DNA of 64,000 nucleotides from Paenochrobactrum glaciei (lineage in GTDB: Bacteria > Pseudomonadota > Alphaproteobacteria > Rhizobiales > Rhizobiaceae): contig NZ_BAAADE010000005.1 in the NCBI RefSeq assembly GCF_039522165.1, forward strand, positions 103,760 to 167,759, in the 5' to 3' direction. Shown here piece after piece: positions 51,511 through 60,960 of this stretch. A program made the position numbers and the translations under genes. Positions within the stretch are counted from its first letter, which is position 1. Every line of letters starts with the position of its first letter. Under the pieces are notes generated by a model. The model was not told the DNA's origin. It ran no database searches and saw only the letters and a list, made by a program, of their open reading frames with translations.

Positions 51511-52436
51511 TGCCGAAATTACCGCCTGAACATCCTCCGATCAGACCCGTTTCCATGGACGATACCCGTTCAGGCTGGTGGGATACTGCGCGCTGGGTTG
51601 GTGCTGGTGCTATTGTTTTATGTGCGCATGCGGCGGGAGCCTATGCGGTGCATTCAATGCAGCCGGAGGACGTGATGGATGGTACGCCGCCAGCGGCGAT
51701 CATGATTGAATTTGCGCCGGAACCGGAAGCACCTGTAGCGGAAGAAGAAGCGGAAGCTATTCAGCCGGAAAGTGCGCAGGAAGTGGCTGAGGCAGAGCCG
51801 GAACAAGAACCGGAGCCCGAGCCGGAAGTGGCGCCAGAACCGGAACCCGAGCCGGAGCCGGAACCTGAGCCTGAACCAGAACCGGAAGAAGTGATACCGG
51901 ATGTGGTGGAAGCACCGACACCGGAAGTGGCCGTGCCTCTGCCGGTTAAAAAGCCGGTTGAGCGTCCTAAACCTGTTGAGAAAAAGCAGGAAAAACCGGT
52001 TGAAAAGCGCGTTGAAAAACCAAAGCCTAAAAAGGCTGAAAAAGCGCCTGAAACCAGAAAATCTGCAACACCGGCAGTTGCTGCTAATGACGGCAAGAAA
52101 ATCGCCGCTAACCGTAATGGCCAGTCGGCTGGCAATCCGGGCATCAGCTCAGATAAATGGGTTTCCAAATTGCAGGCGCATTTGGAGCGTCAGCGTCGTT
52201 TCTTGTCACGCGGTATGGGCTCAGGTGCCAAAGGCATCGTCAATATCAGCTTTGTGATTGATCCGTCGGGACAGGTGCTGTCGGCTCGTGTTTCAGGTTC
52301 ATCGGGTGATGCTAAACTTGACCAGTTGGCATTGCAGACTGTGCAGCGTGCCTCACCCGTACCGGCACCGCCTGCAGCCATGGCTAAATCGCGTATGCCG
52401 ATTACCGTGCCGATCCGTTTTACCGGCCGCAGCTAA
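51510..52436 (+). CDS. tonB: Energy transducer TonB
   Basis: 308 residues. Membrane helix (about 28-46, WVGAGAIVLCAHAAGAYAV), a Glu-Pro repeat rod (about 88-130), a Lys-Pro-rich stretch (about 148-190), and the C-terminal TonB domain (about 212-308: KWVSKLQAHLERQRRFL, GIVNISFVIDPSGQVLSARVSGSSGDAKLDQLALQTVQRASP). It spans the periplasm to drive outer-membrane receptors. The acidic EP block followed by a basic KP block is the usual charge layout. Confidence 0.94.
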   Translation: MPKLPPEHPPIRPVSMDDTRSGWWDTARWVGAGAIVLCAHAAGAYAVHSMQPEDVMDGTPPAAIMIEFAPEPEAPVAEEEAEAIQPESAQEVAEAEPEQEPEPEPEVAPEPEPEPEPEPEPEPEPEEVIPDVVEAPTPEVAVPLPVKKPVERPKPVEKKQEKPVEKRVEKPKPKKAEKAPETRKSATPAVAANDGKKIAANRNGQSAGNPGISSDKWVSKLQAHLERQRRFLSRGMGSGAKGIVNISFVIDPSGQVLSARVSGSSGDAKLDQLALQTVQRASPVPAPPAAMAKSRMPITVPIRFTGRS

Positions 52437-52449
52437 TGAAAACAAAGCC

Positions 52450-52480
52450 CTGTGGCACTATTCACTGGATAGTGCCACAG
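52450..52480. terminator. Hairpin shared by convergent tonB and macB ends
   Basis: Perfect 12-base stem CTGTGGCACTAT / ATAGTGCCACAG with a seven-base loop. It begins 14 bases after the tonB stop and overlaps the last codons of macB. No T-run on either strand. Confidence 0.65.
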
Positions 52481-54407
52481 CTGGCAGCAATCTCGACGCT
52501 TTACGCGCAGGCAGATAGCCAAAGATCAGACCCGTTGCGAAGGCCGAGCCAAAGGCCAAAATAACCGGCGCAAGACTATATTGAATGGTCAGCCCCATCG
52601 CTTCTGCGGCGGCAGCAACGCCTAAGCCAAAGACCACCCCCAACAAACCACCAATGCTTGAAACCACCAGCGCTTCCGTGATGAATTGCATCAGGATGTC
52701 ACTGCGTCTGGCACCTGTTGCCATACGTACGCCGATTTCACGGGTGCGCTCAGTCACGCTCACCAGCATGATATTCATCACACCAATGCCGCCGACCAGC
52801 AAGGATATAGCGGCAATCGAACCTAAGAAGATTGTTAGCGTGTTGGATGTTTCGGTGACAGCATCACGGATAGAAGACATATTGGTAATCATTGTGTCTT
52901 CGCGTTTGTGACGTTCATTCAAGAGCGCTTGAATTTGATCTTGCGTTGCATCAATCAGCGCGTCATTTTCAACCTGCACAGTGATATTGCGCACATGGCG
53001 CTGGCCGAATAGCCGTAAATTGCCGGTTGTCAGTGGCACTATCGCGATGTCATCCTGGTCATTGCCGCCAAAACCTGCACCTTTTTCTGCCAGAACACCA
53101 ATGACCTGAAACGGAATTTTTTGCACCAGCACATATTTGCCAAGCGGGCTTTCACCATTGGTAAAAAGTGTGTCGGCTACGGTTGAACCAAGTACGATCA
53201 CCGGAGCATAAGTATCCAGATCATGATTGTTGATGAAATCACCCTGTTCCATTTTCCATGATTTGGATGTGGTGAAGGCGGGAACCGTGCCGGTAACGGC
53301 AGACTGATAATCCACATTGCCATAGCGCAGCGTCACACTGGCACTTGTTTCCGGCACCGCTGATTTTACATTGGGCAACTGCTCAATGGCGGTCGCATCT
53401 TCAGGAATAAGGGTTGCGATCCCGCCGCTGCCACGAAAATTAGCCATGCCCGGCCGGATTAGCAATAAATCTGATCCCATCGCATTGATTTGCTCAAGGA
53501 TGGATTTTTGTGCGCCACCGCCGATTGCCAGCATGGCAACGACTGAACTGACGCCAATAAAAATACCAAGCAATGTCAGAATGGTGCGAAACAAATTGGC
53601 GCGAAGCGCACGCAAAGCCATTTTGACCGATTCGGTGAAGTCATTGAGACGGATCATGCTTTTTGTGTCATGCTGCCCGAAAGATTGGGGCAGGGTAGTG
53701 GCAGTATTTACGTCAGCAATTTCGATTTTGTTGGTGTCGGAAAGAATATGGCCGTCTTTAATTTCAATCAGACGATCAGCCTGCTCTGCCACTTCCCGCG
53801 AGTGGGTGATTACAATGATAGTGTGGCCTTGCGCATGCATGGCGCGCAAAAGTACCATCACATCATCACCGCTTTTACTGTCCAAAGCTCCTGTCGGCTC
53901 ATCGGCTAAAATTATCCGGCCACCATTCATCAAAGCGCGTGCAATAGAAACACGTTGCTGTTGGCCACCGGATAATTGATTCGGGCGGTGATCAAGCCTG
54001 TCGGCGAGGTTTAAGGTGGTCAGCAGCTCTTCTGCCCGTGCCTGACGTTCATGCAGCGACATACCGGCATAGATCGCCGGAACTTCGACATTTTCCTGAG
54101 CGCTGGCCGTTGGGATCAGATTGTAATTCTGAAAAATAAAGCCAAATGTGCGTCGTCTTAATCCGGCCAGTTCATCGGCATCCAAATCAGCAACATCTTC
54201 ACCGTCGAGCAGATATTGGCCGCTGCTTGGATTGTCCAGACAGCCCAAAATATTCATCAAGGTGGACTTGCCGGAACCGGAAGCGCCGATAATGGCAACA
54301 AATTCACCGGATTGAATTTCCAGTGAAATGCCATGCAGTACTTCCACAGACAGATCGCCATTGTGGAAGGATTTACGAATATCGTTGAGTTTGATCAAAG
54401 CAGACAT
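52458..54407 (-). CDS. macB: MacB-type ABC exporter, ATPase fused to permease
   Basis: 649 residues. N-terminal ATPase (about 1-230): Walker A GASGSGKST near 40, signature LSGGQQQRVSIARAL near 143, Walker B IILADEPTGALD. Then four membrane helices in FtsX/MacB arrangement, the first near 275 (LFRTILTLLGIFIGVSSVVAML) and three at the C-terminus, enclosing a large periplasmic domain. With MacA and an outer membrane channel it expels macrolides, peptides or siderophores. macA lies just upstream (11 bases). The final codons fall in a shared hairpin. Confidence 0.92.
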   Translation of the reverse strand: MSALIKLNDIRKSFHNGDLSVEVLHGISLEIQSGEFVAIIGASGSGKSTLMNILGCLDNPSSGQYLLDGEDVADLDADELAGLRRRTFGFIFQNYNLIPTASAQENVEVPAIYAGMSLHERQARAEELLTTLNLADRLDHRPNQLSGGQQQRVSIARALMNGGRIILADEPTGALDSKSGDDVMVLLRAMHAQGHTIIVITHSREVAEQADRLIEIKDGHILSDTNKIEIADVNTATTLPQSFGQHDTKSMIRLNDFTESVKMALRALRANLFRTILTLLGIFIGVSSVVAMLAIGGGAQKSILEQINAMGSDLLLIRPGMANFRGSGGIATLIPEDATAIEQLPNVKSAVPETSASVTLRYGNVDYQSAVTGTVPAFTTSKSWKMEQGDFINNHDLDTYAPVIVLGSTVADTLFTNGESPLGKYVLVQKIPFQVIGVLAEKGAGFGGNDQDDIAIVPLTTGNLRLFGQRHVRNITVQVENDALIDATQDQIQALLNERHKREDTMITNMSSIRDAVTETSNTLTIFLGSIAAISLLVGGIGVMNIMLVSVTERTREIGVRMATGARRSDILMQFITEALVVSSIGGLLGVVFGLGVAAAAEAMGLTIQYSLAPVILAFGSAFATGLIFGYLPARKASRLLPAVALSSE

Positions 54408-54418
54408 CGGGCGGCTCC

Positions 54419-55660
54419 TTAGAACATACCTGGTCTGCGATTATTTCTGCGGTTTGCACCGGCTTGATCAGCCGCCGCATTACTGATGACAACAGTGTCA
54501 CCATCTTCGAGGCCGCTTAAAACCTGCGCCTGTACACGGTTGCGGATGCCGATTTCGACACTCTTTTCTTGTGTTGTGCCGGAGGCTGTCATCACGGTGA
54601 CTGTGGTGGACGGGCCAGTTTTACCGTCTTTGCCGCGCGGGCTTTCTTTGAGCGCTGATGTTGGCACCAGAACGGCATCTTTGGCGCTGTCCTGAATGAA
54701 ATAGACTTGCGCACTCATATTGATCTTTAATTCGTCATCCGGGTTGGGTACATCAAAAAGTGCATAATAAAGCACCACATTGTTGAGCACTTCCGGTGTT
54801 GGTTTGATCTGGCGCAACTTGCCCTGATAGCGTTTGCCCGGCTGGCCGAGCAGGGTGAAATAAGCATCCATGCCGATTTTGAGGCGGCTGATATCGGCTT
54901 CTGAAACCTGTGCTTCCACACTCAGCATGGTGAGATCAGCAACGGTGACAACAGTTGGCGCGCTCTGGACGGCATTGAGTGTTTCGCCTTCTTTAGACGG
55001 TTGCTCAACGATGGTGCCATTCATCGGGCTATAAATTTTTGTATAGCCAAGATCGACTTTTTCACTCTCGACTTGTGCCTGTTGCTGGCGGATCTGTGCA
55101 CGCAGCGATTTGACATCAGCTTGCGCAATTACCAGATCGGCATCGGCTTGATCGACCGTTGCCTGCGAAACACCGCGGGTGGATAATAAAGCACGCTGAC
55201 GGTCAGCATTGAGCTTTTTGATTTTTGCCAGCGCTTCACGGCTGACCAGCTGTGCTTCCAGATTGTCTAATTGAGCGCTGCTCATTTCAACGCGCTTTTC
55301 AATGGGAGCGGGGTCAATTTCAGCCAGAAGCTGACCTTGGGTGACTTCATCGCCCACTTCAACTTTTACCGATTTTAACTGGCCGGAAACTTGCGCGCCG
55401 ACATTAACGCTGCGTAAGGCTTTCAATGTGCCAACTGCGGTGATGGCGTTTTCAATGTCGCCGCTCACAACCTTTTGTGTCAGTTGCGCAGTCGCCCCTC
55501 CGTTGGAAGCGCCTGCACTTTGCCAATACCAGACAGCACCGCCTGCCAGCACAGCGGCTACCAGTAACCACTTGATATAAGAGGTTTTACGGGCAGATTT
55601 ACGTTTTTGAGGTGCTGCTTTAGCGGCACCTGATGTGGTGATAACTGGCTGGTCGTTCAT
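54419..55660 (-). CDS. macA: MacA-type periplasmic adaptor protein
   Basis: 413 residues. Short basic cytosolic N-terminus, one membrane helix (about 29-47, IKWLLVAAVLAGGAVWYW), lipoyl-like half-motifs VNVGAQVSGQLKSVKVEVGDEVTQGQLLAEID (about 86-117), a long helical hairpin (about 118-200), beta-barrel and membrane-proximal domains. Membrane fusion protein joining MacB to a TolC-like channel. No outer membrane channel gene is adjacent, so a distant one is used. First gene of macA-macB; I see no regulator gene beside it. Confidence 0.92.
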   Translation of the reverse strand: MNDQPVITTSGAAKAAPQKRKSARKTSYIKWLLVAAVLAGGAVWYWQSAGASNGGATAQLTQKVVSGDIENAITAVGTLKALRSVNVGAQVSGQLKSVKVEVGDEVTQGQLLAEIDPAPIEKRVEMSSAQLDNLEAQLVSREALAKIKKLNADRQRALLSTRGVSQATVDQADADLVIAQADVKSLRAQIRQQQAQVESEKVDLGYTKIYSPMNGTIVEQPSKEGETLNAVQSAPTVVTVADLTMLSVEAQVSEADISRLKIGMDAYFTLLGQPGKRYQGKLRQIKPTPEVLNNVVLYYALFDVPNPDDELKINMSAQVYFIQDSAKDAVLVPTSALKESPRGKDGKTGPSTTVTVMTASGTTQEKSVEIGIRNRVQAQVLSGLEDGDTVVISNAAADQAGANRRNNRRPGMF

Positions 55661-55859
55661 TGAGCGGAAAAAACCTTATGAAATACTTGTAGACCTTCAT
55701 AGCAGAGATAATGGCTATTAAAGGGTTCTGCATATGTTGCAAATATGAGTTTTTGGCACACCTATAACGATGTGCAGTTTAAAGATTTGATTTTATTAAT
55801 GAAAATGTCTTTGTGAACGTAAGTTTAAATATATTTAATGTTGATTTCAGACGCAGATA

Positions 55860-55902
55860 TACCGGCAAAAGCGCGAAAATAATGCCTTTTGCCGGTATTT
55901 TT
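55860..55902. terminator. Hairpin downstream of dut
   Basis: ATACCGGCAAAA / TTTTGCCGGTAT stem, six T on the plus strand but only a weak run on the minus strand, where dut ends. Probably the dut end structure. Confidence 0.6.
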
Positions 55903-55912
55903 TGGTTTTTAA

Positions 55913-56395
55913 TCAGGCAGTGCCGGTTGAGCCAAAGCCGTTTGAACCGCGCTCTGTTTCGCTGATAGTGGTGGTTTCAACGATTTTTGGTTGGATAACA
56001 GGTGCAAAAACCGCCTGCGCAATGCGCATACCGCGTTCGATGCGGAAATCATCGTCGCCGAGATTGATCAGCAGGATTTTAATTTCGCCGCGATAATCGG
56101 AATCAATAGTGCCTGGTGTGTTGAGACAGGTGATGCCGTGCTTGAATGCAAGACCCGAACGCGGGCGGATCTGTACTTCATAGCCTTCCGGAATTTCGAA
56201 AACGAGACCGGTTGGCACCAAAGCGCGGCGACCCGGCAGCAAAACGATCTGACGATCGGTTGGCACGGCTGCGCGAATATCCATACCTGCAGAACCGCTT
56301 GTTTCATAGCTGGGCAGATCAAGGCCAACGGCGCTCTCAAGGCGAATAATATTTAACGTCGGCTGAGACGCTGTGGCGGATGTAGAATTGGTCAT
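55913..56395 (-). CDS. dut: dUTP diphosphatase
   Basis: 160 residues from ATG 56395, behind AAAGG; an ATG at 56440 would add 15 residues but has no ribosome site. Hydrolyses dUTP to dUMP, keeping uracil out of DNA and supplying dTMP synthesis. All five trimeric dUTPase motifs are present: SAGMDIRA, PRSGLAFKHGI, NTPGTIDSDYRGEI, FRIERGMRIAQ and RGSNGFGSTG. Length is near the usual 150. Confidence 0.95.
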   Translation of the reverse strand: MTNSTSATASQPTLNIIRLESAVGLDLPSYETSGSAGMDIRAAVPTDRQIVLLPGRRALVPTGLVFEIPEGYEVQIRPRSGLAFKHGITCLNTPGTIDSDYRGEIKILLINLGDDDFRIERGMRIAQAVFAPVIQPKIVETTTISETERGSNGFGSTGTA

Positions 56396-56669
56396 GGGGG
56401 AGGCCTTTCCATCAAAGGAGATGAACTTGAGGTCGCTCATAACGTATATAGCGCTAAACTTATATCAGAAAGACGCGCGAGGTGAAGAAAGCCCAGAACT
56501 TTTTTCGTGTTAAATTTTTTGTGTCCTGATTTTACAGTATTTTTGCCATTTTTGTCTGGAAATTCTGAGCGCAGATCATGGCTCCCGCAACTCATGGCTG
56601 AAAACATGGGGGCTTGGCGTGTCACGCGAAGCATGATCTTATGTAAATGATTTAATCTGGATCAAATCA

Positions 56670-57467
56670 ATGTGCCGTTGGGCTGCTTATCTCGGACCTG
56701 AAGTCTATCTGGAAGATATTATTGCATCGCCTTGCCATTCGCTGATTGTGCAAAGTCATGAAGCAACACAGGCTAAAACCCGCACCAATGGTGATGGTTT
56801 CGGGGTTGCGTGGTATGGCAACCGCACCGAGCCCGGCCTTTATCGGGATATTTTGCCGGCATGGTCGGATCAGAATTTAAAAAGCATTTCCCGCCAAATC
56901 AGATCACGGTTGTTTTTAGCCCATGTGCGCGCTTCAACCGGTGGCTTGACCAGCCGTTCCAATTGCCATCCGTTTGTGTCGGGACGCTGGAGCTTTATGC
57001 ATAATGGCCAGATCGGCCATTTTGAACATTTGCGCCGCCGATTAGAGGCGCATCTGTCAGATGATATTTATATGCAAAAGCATGGCACGACAGATTCGGA
57101 ACTGATTTTTCTGCTGATGCAGCAGTTCGGGCTTGATCAGCAACCTTTAGCTGCTTTGCAGCAGGCAGTTGCTTTGATTGTTGCGGAGGCGGAGAAGGCC
57201 GGTGTGCCGCCGTTTTTGCGTCTCACAGCGGCTTTTTCAGATGGCAACCAACTGCATGCGATCCGTTATGCAACGGATATCTATGCGCCGTCGCTTTATA
57301 CCAAAGCACTGTCGGATGTGTCGGGCATGTGTGTGGTGTCCGAGCCACTGGATGATGAGGCGGATAATTGGGTTGCAGTACCCGCCAATAGTTTTTTGAC
57401 CGTTGCGCAAAACGAACAGATTGTCATCCGTCCGTTTGCGCCTGACATTTTGGCTAAAACCGCCTGA
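56670..57467 (+). CDS. Class II glutamine amidotransferase (YafJ-like)
   Basis: 265 residues starting MCRWAAYLG, with Cys2 the N-terminal nucleophile after Met removal. TNGDGFGVAWYG (about 39-50), LAHVRASTGG (about 87-96), NCHPFVSGRWSFMHNGQIG (about 101-119) and TDSELIFLLM are the glutaminase motifs. No synthase domain is attached, so it is a stand-alone amidotransferase like YafJ/EgtC. EgtC cuts gamma-glutamyl groups in ergothioneine synthesis, but no egt genes are nearby, so the substrate is unknown. Confidence 0.87.
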   Translation: MCRWAAYLGPEVYLEDIIASPCHSLIVQSHEATQAKTRTNGDGFGVAWYGNRTEPGLYRDILPAWSDQNLKSISRQIRSRLFLAHVRASTGGLTSRSNCHPFVSGRWSFMHNGQIGHFEHLRRRLEAHLSDDIYMQKHGTTDSELIFLLMQQFGLDQQPLAALQQAVALIVAEAEKAGVPPFLRLTAAFSDGNQLHAIRYATDIYAPSLYTKALSDVSGMCVVSEPLDDEADNWVAVPANSFLTVAQNEQIVIRPFAPDILAKTA

Positions 57468-57487
57468 TTAAATCTTGTATGAGCTAA

Positions 57488-58471
57488 TCAGGCCGAACCG
57501 ATGAGCACACCGGCGGCGAAAACAAGTGCGCCGCCCAAAACCACCTGAAAAGCTGCTCGCAGGAATGGTGTTTCCATAAAGCGCTTCTGGATATAGGCAA
57601 TCGCCCACAATTCCACGAACACGATGAAGATTGCGAGATAGGTCGCTGTCCAGAAATCAGTGATCAGATATGGCAGCGCATGACCAAGACCACCAATGGT
57701 GGTCATGATACCGCTGGCAAGACCGCGCTTGATCGGCGAACCACGACCCGACAATTTACCATCATCATGGGCAGCTTCGGTAAAGCCCATCGAAATACCT
57801 GCACCCACAGAGGCAGACAGGCCGATGAGGAAAGTTTGCCATGTATCTTGGGTGGCAAAAGCGGCGGCAAAAATAGGCGCAAGGGTTGAAACCGAGCCAT
57901 CCATCAAACCGGCAAGACCGGGCTGGATATAGGTCAAAATCAGCTGTTTACGCTCGGAGGCTTTTTCTTCATCCTGAACGCTAAGCGGGGTGAACTCCGT
58001 TTCAAGCTCAATGGCGCGGTGCTCGTGCTTTTTCTCGTCTTGTGCAAGGTCGCCAAGCAGTTTGCGGGTACCGGCATCGGTTACATTTTTTGCAGCTTCA
58101 ATATAGAAACGATAAGCTTGCTCTTCCATTTGTGCTGCTGTTTCGCGCACTTTTTCAATGCCGAGCGGGCGCACCAGCCAATCCGGTTTGCGGTCATAAT
58201 AGCCGCTGACATGCTCACGGCGAATAAGCGGAATATTATCACCAAAACGGCGGCGGTGCTGTTCGATCAGGCTGTCACGATGGCCATGTTCTTCTTCTGC
58301 CATTTGTTCGAAGATTTTCGCAGACTGCGGAAACTCTTCCCGCAATCCATCTGCATAAGCCAGATAGATACGGGCATCATCTTCTTCAGATGAAATAGCG
58401 AGTGCCAGAATTTCCTGTTCGGAAAGGGAAGCAAATGAGCGGCGCGAAGAACGAAAAAAACGTGACAGCAT
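57488..58471 (-). CDS. mbfA: Membrane-bound ferritin-like iron exporter MbfA
   Basis: 327 residues. N-terminal ferritin/rubrerythrin-like di-iron domain (about 15-150) with EEDDARIYLAYA, MAEEEHGHRDSL, MEEQAYRFYIEAA and LAQDEKKHEHRAIELE; C-terminal VIT1/CCC1-type membrane domain with about five helices (PGLAGLMDGSVSTLAPIFAAAF, GLSASVGAGISMGFTEAAHDDG and others). MbfA exports iron and protects against iron and peroxide in Rhizobiales. An exact Irr box sits 14 bases before the ATG, so haem/iron control by Irr is very likely. Confidence 0.93.
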   Translation of the reverse strand: MLSRFFRSSRRSFASLSEQEILALAISSEEDDARIYLAYADGLREEFPQSAKIFEQMAEEEHGHRDSLIEQHRRRFGDNIPLIRREHVSGYYDRKPDWLVRPLGIEKVRETAAQMEEQAYRFYIEAAKNVTDAGTRKLLGDLAQDEKKHEHRAIELETEFTPLSVQDEEKASERKQLILTYIQPGLAGLMDGSVSTLAPIFAAAFATQDTWQTFLIGLSASVGAGISMGFTEAAHDDGKLSGRGSPIKRGLASGIMTTIGGLGHALPYLITDFWTATYLAIFIVFVELWAIAYIQKRFMETPFLRAAFQVVLGGALVFAAGVLIGSA

Positions 58472-58484
58472 GACAAACCTATAA

Positions 58485-58501
58485 TTTAGAATAATTCTAA
58501 A
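58485..58501. promoter_or_regulatory. Irr box (iron control element) of mbfA
   Basis: Exact TTTAGAA-N3-TTCTAAA palindrome, arms extendable by AA/TT on each side, 14 bases upstream of the start codon. Its position over the initiation region suggests repression by Irr when iron is low. Confidence 0.9.
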
Positions 58502-58614
58502 TTAGTGATTACTGGTTACTATGTCAATGGTTTGCGTGCTCGAGAAATGCTGGTGAAGCGATGAGCGGAGAAGAAAAGTAACCGGCAAGCGCATATGCTT
58601 CAAACACATAAAGC

Positions 58615-58646
58615 AAAAGCCCGGAAACGAGTGTTTCCGGGCTTTT
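58615..58646 (-). terminator. Terminator after glcB
   Basis: AAAAGCCCGGAAAC / GTTTCCGGGCTTTT stem with T-rich sequence after it on the minus strand. Confidence 0.9.
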
Positions 58647-58669
58647 CAGATGAGAGAATGCGGGTTTTA

Positions 58670-60838
58670 TTAACCGGCAGCTTTCAGTTCCAGACGGCGG
58701 GCATGGAGCACAGGCTCAGTATAGCCGTTTGGCTGTTCTCGACCCTTGAACACCAGATCACAAGCGGCCTGAAACGCGATTGACTTGTCAAAATCGGCTG
58801 CCATCGGGCGATAAAGCGCATCGCTTGCGTTCTGCTTATCGACGATTGCCGCCATGCGTTTCATGGTTTCCATGACTTGTGCTTCGGTCACCACATTATG
58901 GTGCAGCCAGTTGGCAATGTGCTGCGCAGAAATACGCAAGGTTGCACGGTCTTCCATCAGGCCGACATTGTTGATGTCCGGCACTTTGGAGCAGCCAATG
59001 CCCTGATCGACCCAGCGCACGACATAACCCAAAATACCTTGGGCATTATTGTCGATTTCAGCCTGAATATCTTCCGGTGTCCAGTTTGGACGGGTTGCAA
59101 CAGGCACGGAAAGAATGTCTTCCAGCTTGGCGCGCGGGCGCTTTTTCAACTCTTCCTGCACAGCCGCCACATCAACCGTGTGATAATGGGTGGCGTGAAG
59201 GGTTGCAGCTGTTGGTGAAGGAACCCAAGCGGTGGTGGCGCCAGCTTTCGGATGGCCGATTTTCTGCACCAGCATTTCTGCCATCAGATCTGGCATGGCC
59301 CACATGCCTTTACCGATTTGCGCGTGACCGGAAAGACCACATGCCAAGCCGATATCCACATTGGAAGCTTCATAAGCGGCAATCCATGCAGATTGCTTCA
59401 TGTCGCCCTTGCGGATCATCGGGCCTGCTTCCATTGAAGTGTGCATTTCATCGCCGGTGCGATCAAGGAAACCGGTATTGATGAAAACAACACGTTCTTT
59501 GGCAGCGCGGATGCACTCTTTCAGGTTGATGGTTGTGCGGCGTTCTTCATCCATCACACCCATTTTCAGCGTATTCGGCTTCATGCCGAGCATTTCTTCA
59601 GTGCGGGTGAAAAGTTCGCTGGCAAAAGCCACTTCTTCAGGGCCGTGCATTTTTGGCTTAACAATATAAACCGACCCGGCGCGCGAGTTCATGTGACGAC
59701 CATTTGGCCCGACATCATGCAGCGCAATCAGGCCGGTGAAAGCAGCATCCATAATGCCTTCCGGCACTTCATTGCCGTCTTTGTCGAGAATGGCCGGATT
59801 GGTCATCAGATGCCCAACATTGCGCACCAGCATCATGGAACGGCCTGGCAAAGTGAGCGCGGAACCATCAGGTGCCGTGTAAGTGCGGTCAGCATTGAGG
59901 CGGCGGGTAACTGTCTTGCCACCTTTTTCAAAGCTTTCTTCCAGCTTGCCGTTCATCAGGCCGAGCCAGTTGCGATAAACGGTGATTTTGTCTTCAGCGT
60001 CCACTGCGGCAATGGAATCTTCACAGTCCTGAATGGTACTGAGTGCTGATTCAAGCACAACATCAGCAATATGCGCCGGATCAGTTTTACCGATCGGATG
60101 GTCTGCATTAATAATAACATCTGCATGCATACCATTTTTGGCAACCAGCACGGATGACGGGTTGGCAGCATCACCATTATAGCCTTTAAACTGGCTGGCA
60201 TCTGCCAAGCCGGTTTCACCAGCAGCAGTGGTGACAACAAGTTTGCCGTCTTTAATGCTTAAAGCGGTAACATCCGCCCATTTGCCTTGTGCAAGCGGGG
60301 TGCTCTGGTCGAGGAAGTTTTTCGCCCATGCAATAACCTTGGCGCCGCGCTTTGGATTATAGCCGCCGGATTTTTCTGCGCCATCCTCTTCCGAAATCGC
60401 ATCGGTGCCGTAAAGCGCATCATAAAGCGAACCCCAACGGGCATTGGCGGCGTTAAGCGCGTAACGGGCATTCATCACCGGCACAACCAGCTGCGGTCCG
60501 GCCAGTTCAGCAATTTCCGGATCAACATTGCTGGTTGAAACTTTGAAATCTTCGCCTTCCGGCAGCAGATAGCCGATCTCTTTCAGAAAGTCCTGATATT
60601 CTGCCTGAGTGTAGGCTCTGTCGCGATTGGCTTTATACCAGGCATCGATCTGTGCCTGCATTTCATCACGCTTTGCCAAAAGGCTACGGTTTTTAGGCGC
60701 CAAATCATGAACGATTGCCGAAAAGCCTTTCCAGAAAGCTTCTACTGACACATTGGTACCGGCAATGGCTTCTTTTTCTAAGAATTCAGCCAGAGCAGGG
60801 GCAACCCGCAGGTTTTCAATCTCGACATAATTGGTCAT
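58670..60838 (-). CDS. glcB: Malate synthase G
   Basis: 722 residues from ATG 60838 (MTNYVEIENL), behind GGAGAG; the longer frame is rejected. Condenses glyoxylate with acetyl-CoA to malate in the glyoxylate cycle. Long monomeric form G. Motifs: ADHPIGKTDPAHIADVVLESALSTIQDCEDSIAAVDAEDK, MDEERRTTINLKECI, FINTGFLDRTGDEMHTSMEAG, GKGMWAMPDLMAEM and WVPSPTAATLHATHYH, with the catalytic Arg and Asp regions intact. No isocitrate lyase gene is adjacent. Confidence 0.97.
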   Translation of the reverse strand: MTNYVEIENLRVAPALAEFLEKEAIAGTNVSVEAFWKGFSAIVHDLAPKNRSLLAKRDEMQAQIDAWYKANRDRAYTQAEYQDFLKEIGYLLPEGEDFKVSTSNVDPEIAELAGPQLVVPVMNARYALNAANARWGSLYDALYGTDAISEEDGAEKSGGYNPKRGAKVIAWAKNFLDQSTPLAQGKWADVTALSIKDGKLVVTTAAGETGLADASQFKGYNGDAANPSSVLVAKNGMHADVIINADHPIGKTDPAHIADVVLESALSTIQDCEDSIAAVDAEDKITVYRNWLGLMNGKLEESFEKGGKTVTRRLNADRTYTAPDGSALTLPGRSMMLVRNVGHLMTNPAILDKDGNEVPEGIMDAAFTGLIALHDVGPNGRHMNSRAGSVYIVKPKMHGPEEVAFASELFTRTEEMLGMKPNTLKMGVMDEERRTTINLKECIRAAKERVVFINTGFLDRTGDEMHTSMEAGPMIRKGDMKQSAWIAAYEASNVDIGLACGLSGHAQIGKGMWAMPDLMAEMLVQKIGHPKAGATTAWVPSPTAATLHATHYHTVDVAAVQEELKKRPRAKLEDILSVPVATRPNWTPEDIQAEIDNNAQGILGYVVRWVDQGIGCSKVPDINNVGLMEDRATLRISAQHIANWLHHNVVTEAQVMETMKRMAAIVDKQNASDALYRPMAADFDKSIAFQAACDLVFKGREQPNGYTEPVLHARRLELKAAG

Positions 60839-60960
60839 GACAGGCTCTCCGATGTAAATGCTAAAAGGTGACTTATAAAAAGTCTTATCCACTTGAAGCG
60901 TTTCGGCGGGCTTTCGTCAATATATTATAGATGAACATCATTTGTGACGTTATGGAATAA

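Noticed and set aside
51800..51890. Short tandem GAACCGGAGCC-type repeats that look array-like
   Set aside because: They encode the Glu-Pro rod of TonB; unit length and lack of spacers exclude CRISPR.
55770..55800. Sigma-54-like promoter (TTTTTGGCAC) in the macA-dut gap
   Set aside because: The -24 element looks good but the required GC at -12 is missing, and no plus-strand gene follows.
60924..60933. BioR-like box (TTATAGATGA) between glcB and the glycosylase gene
   Set aside because: One mismatch and no link to biotin in the context.
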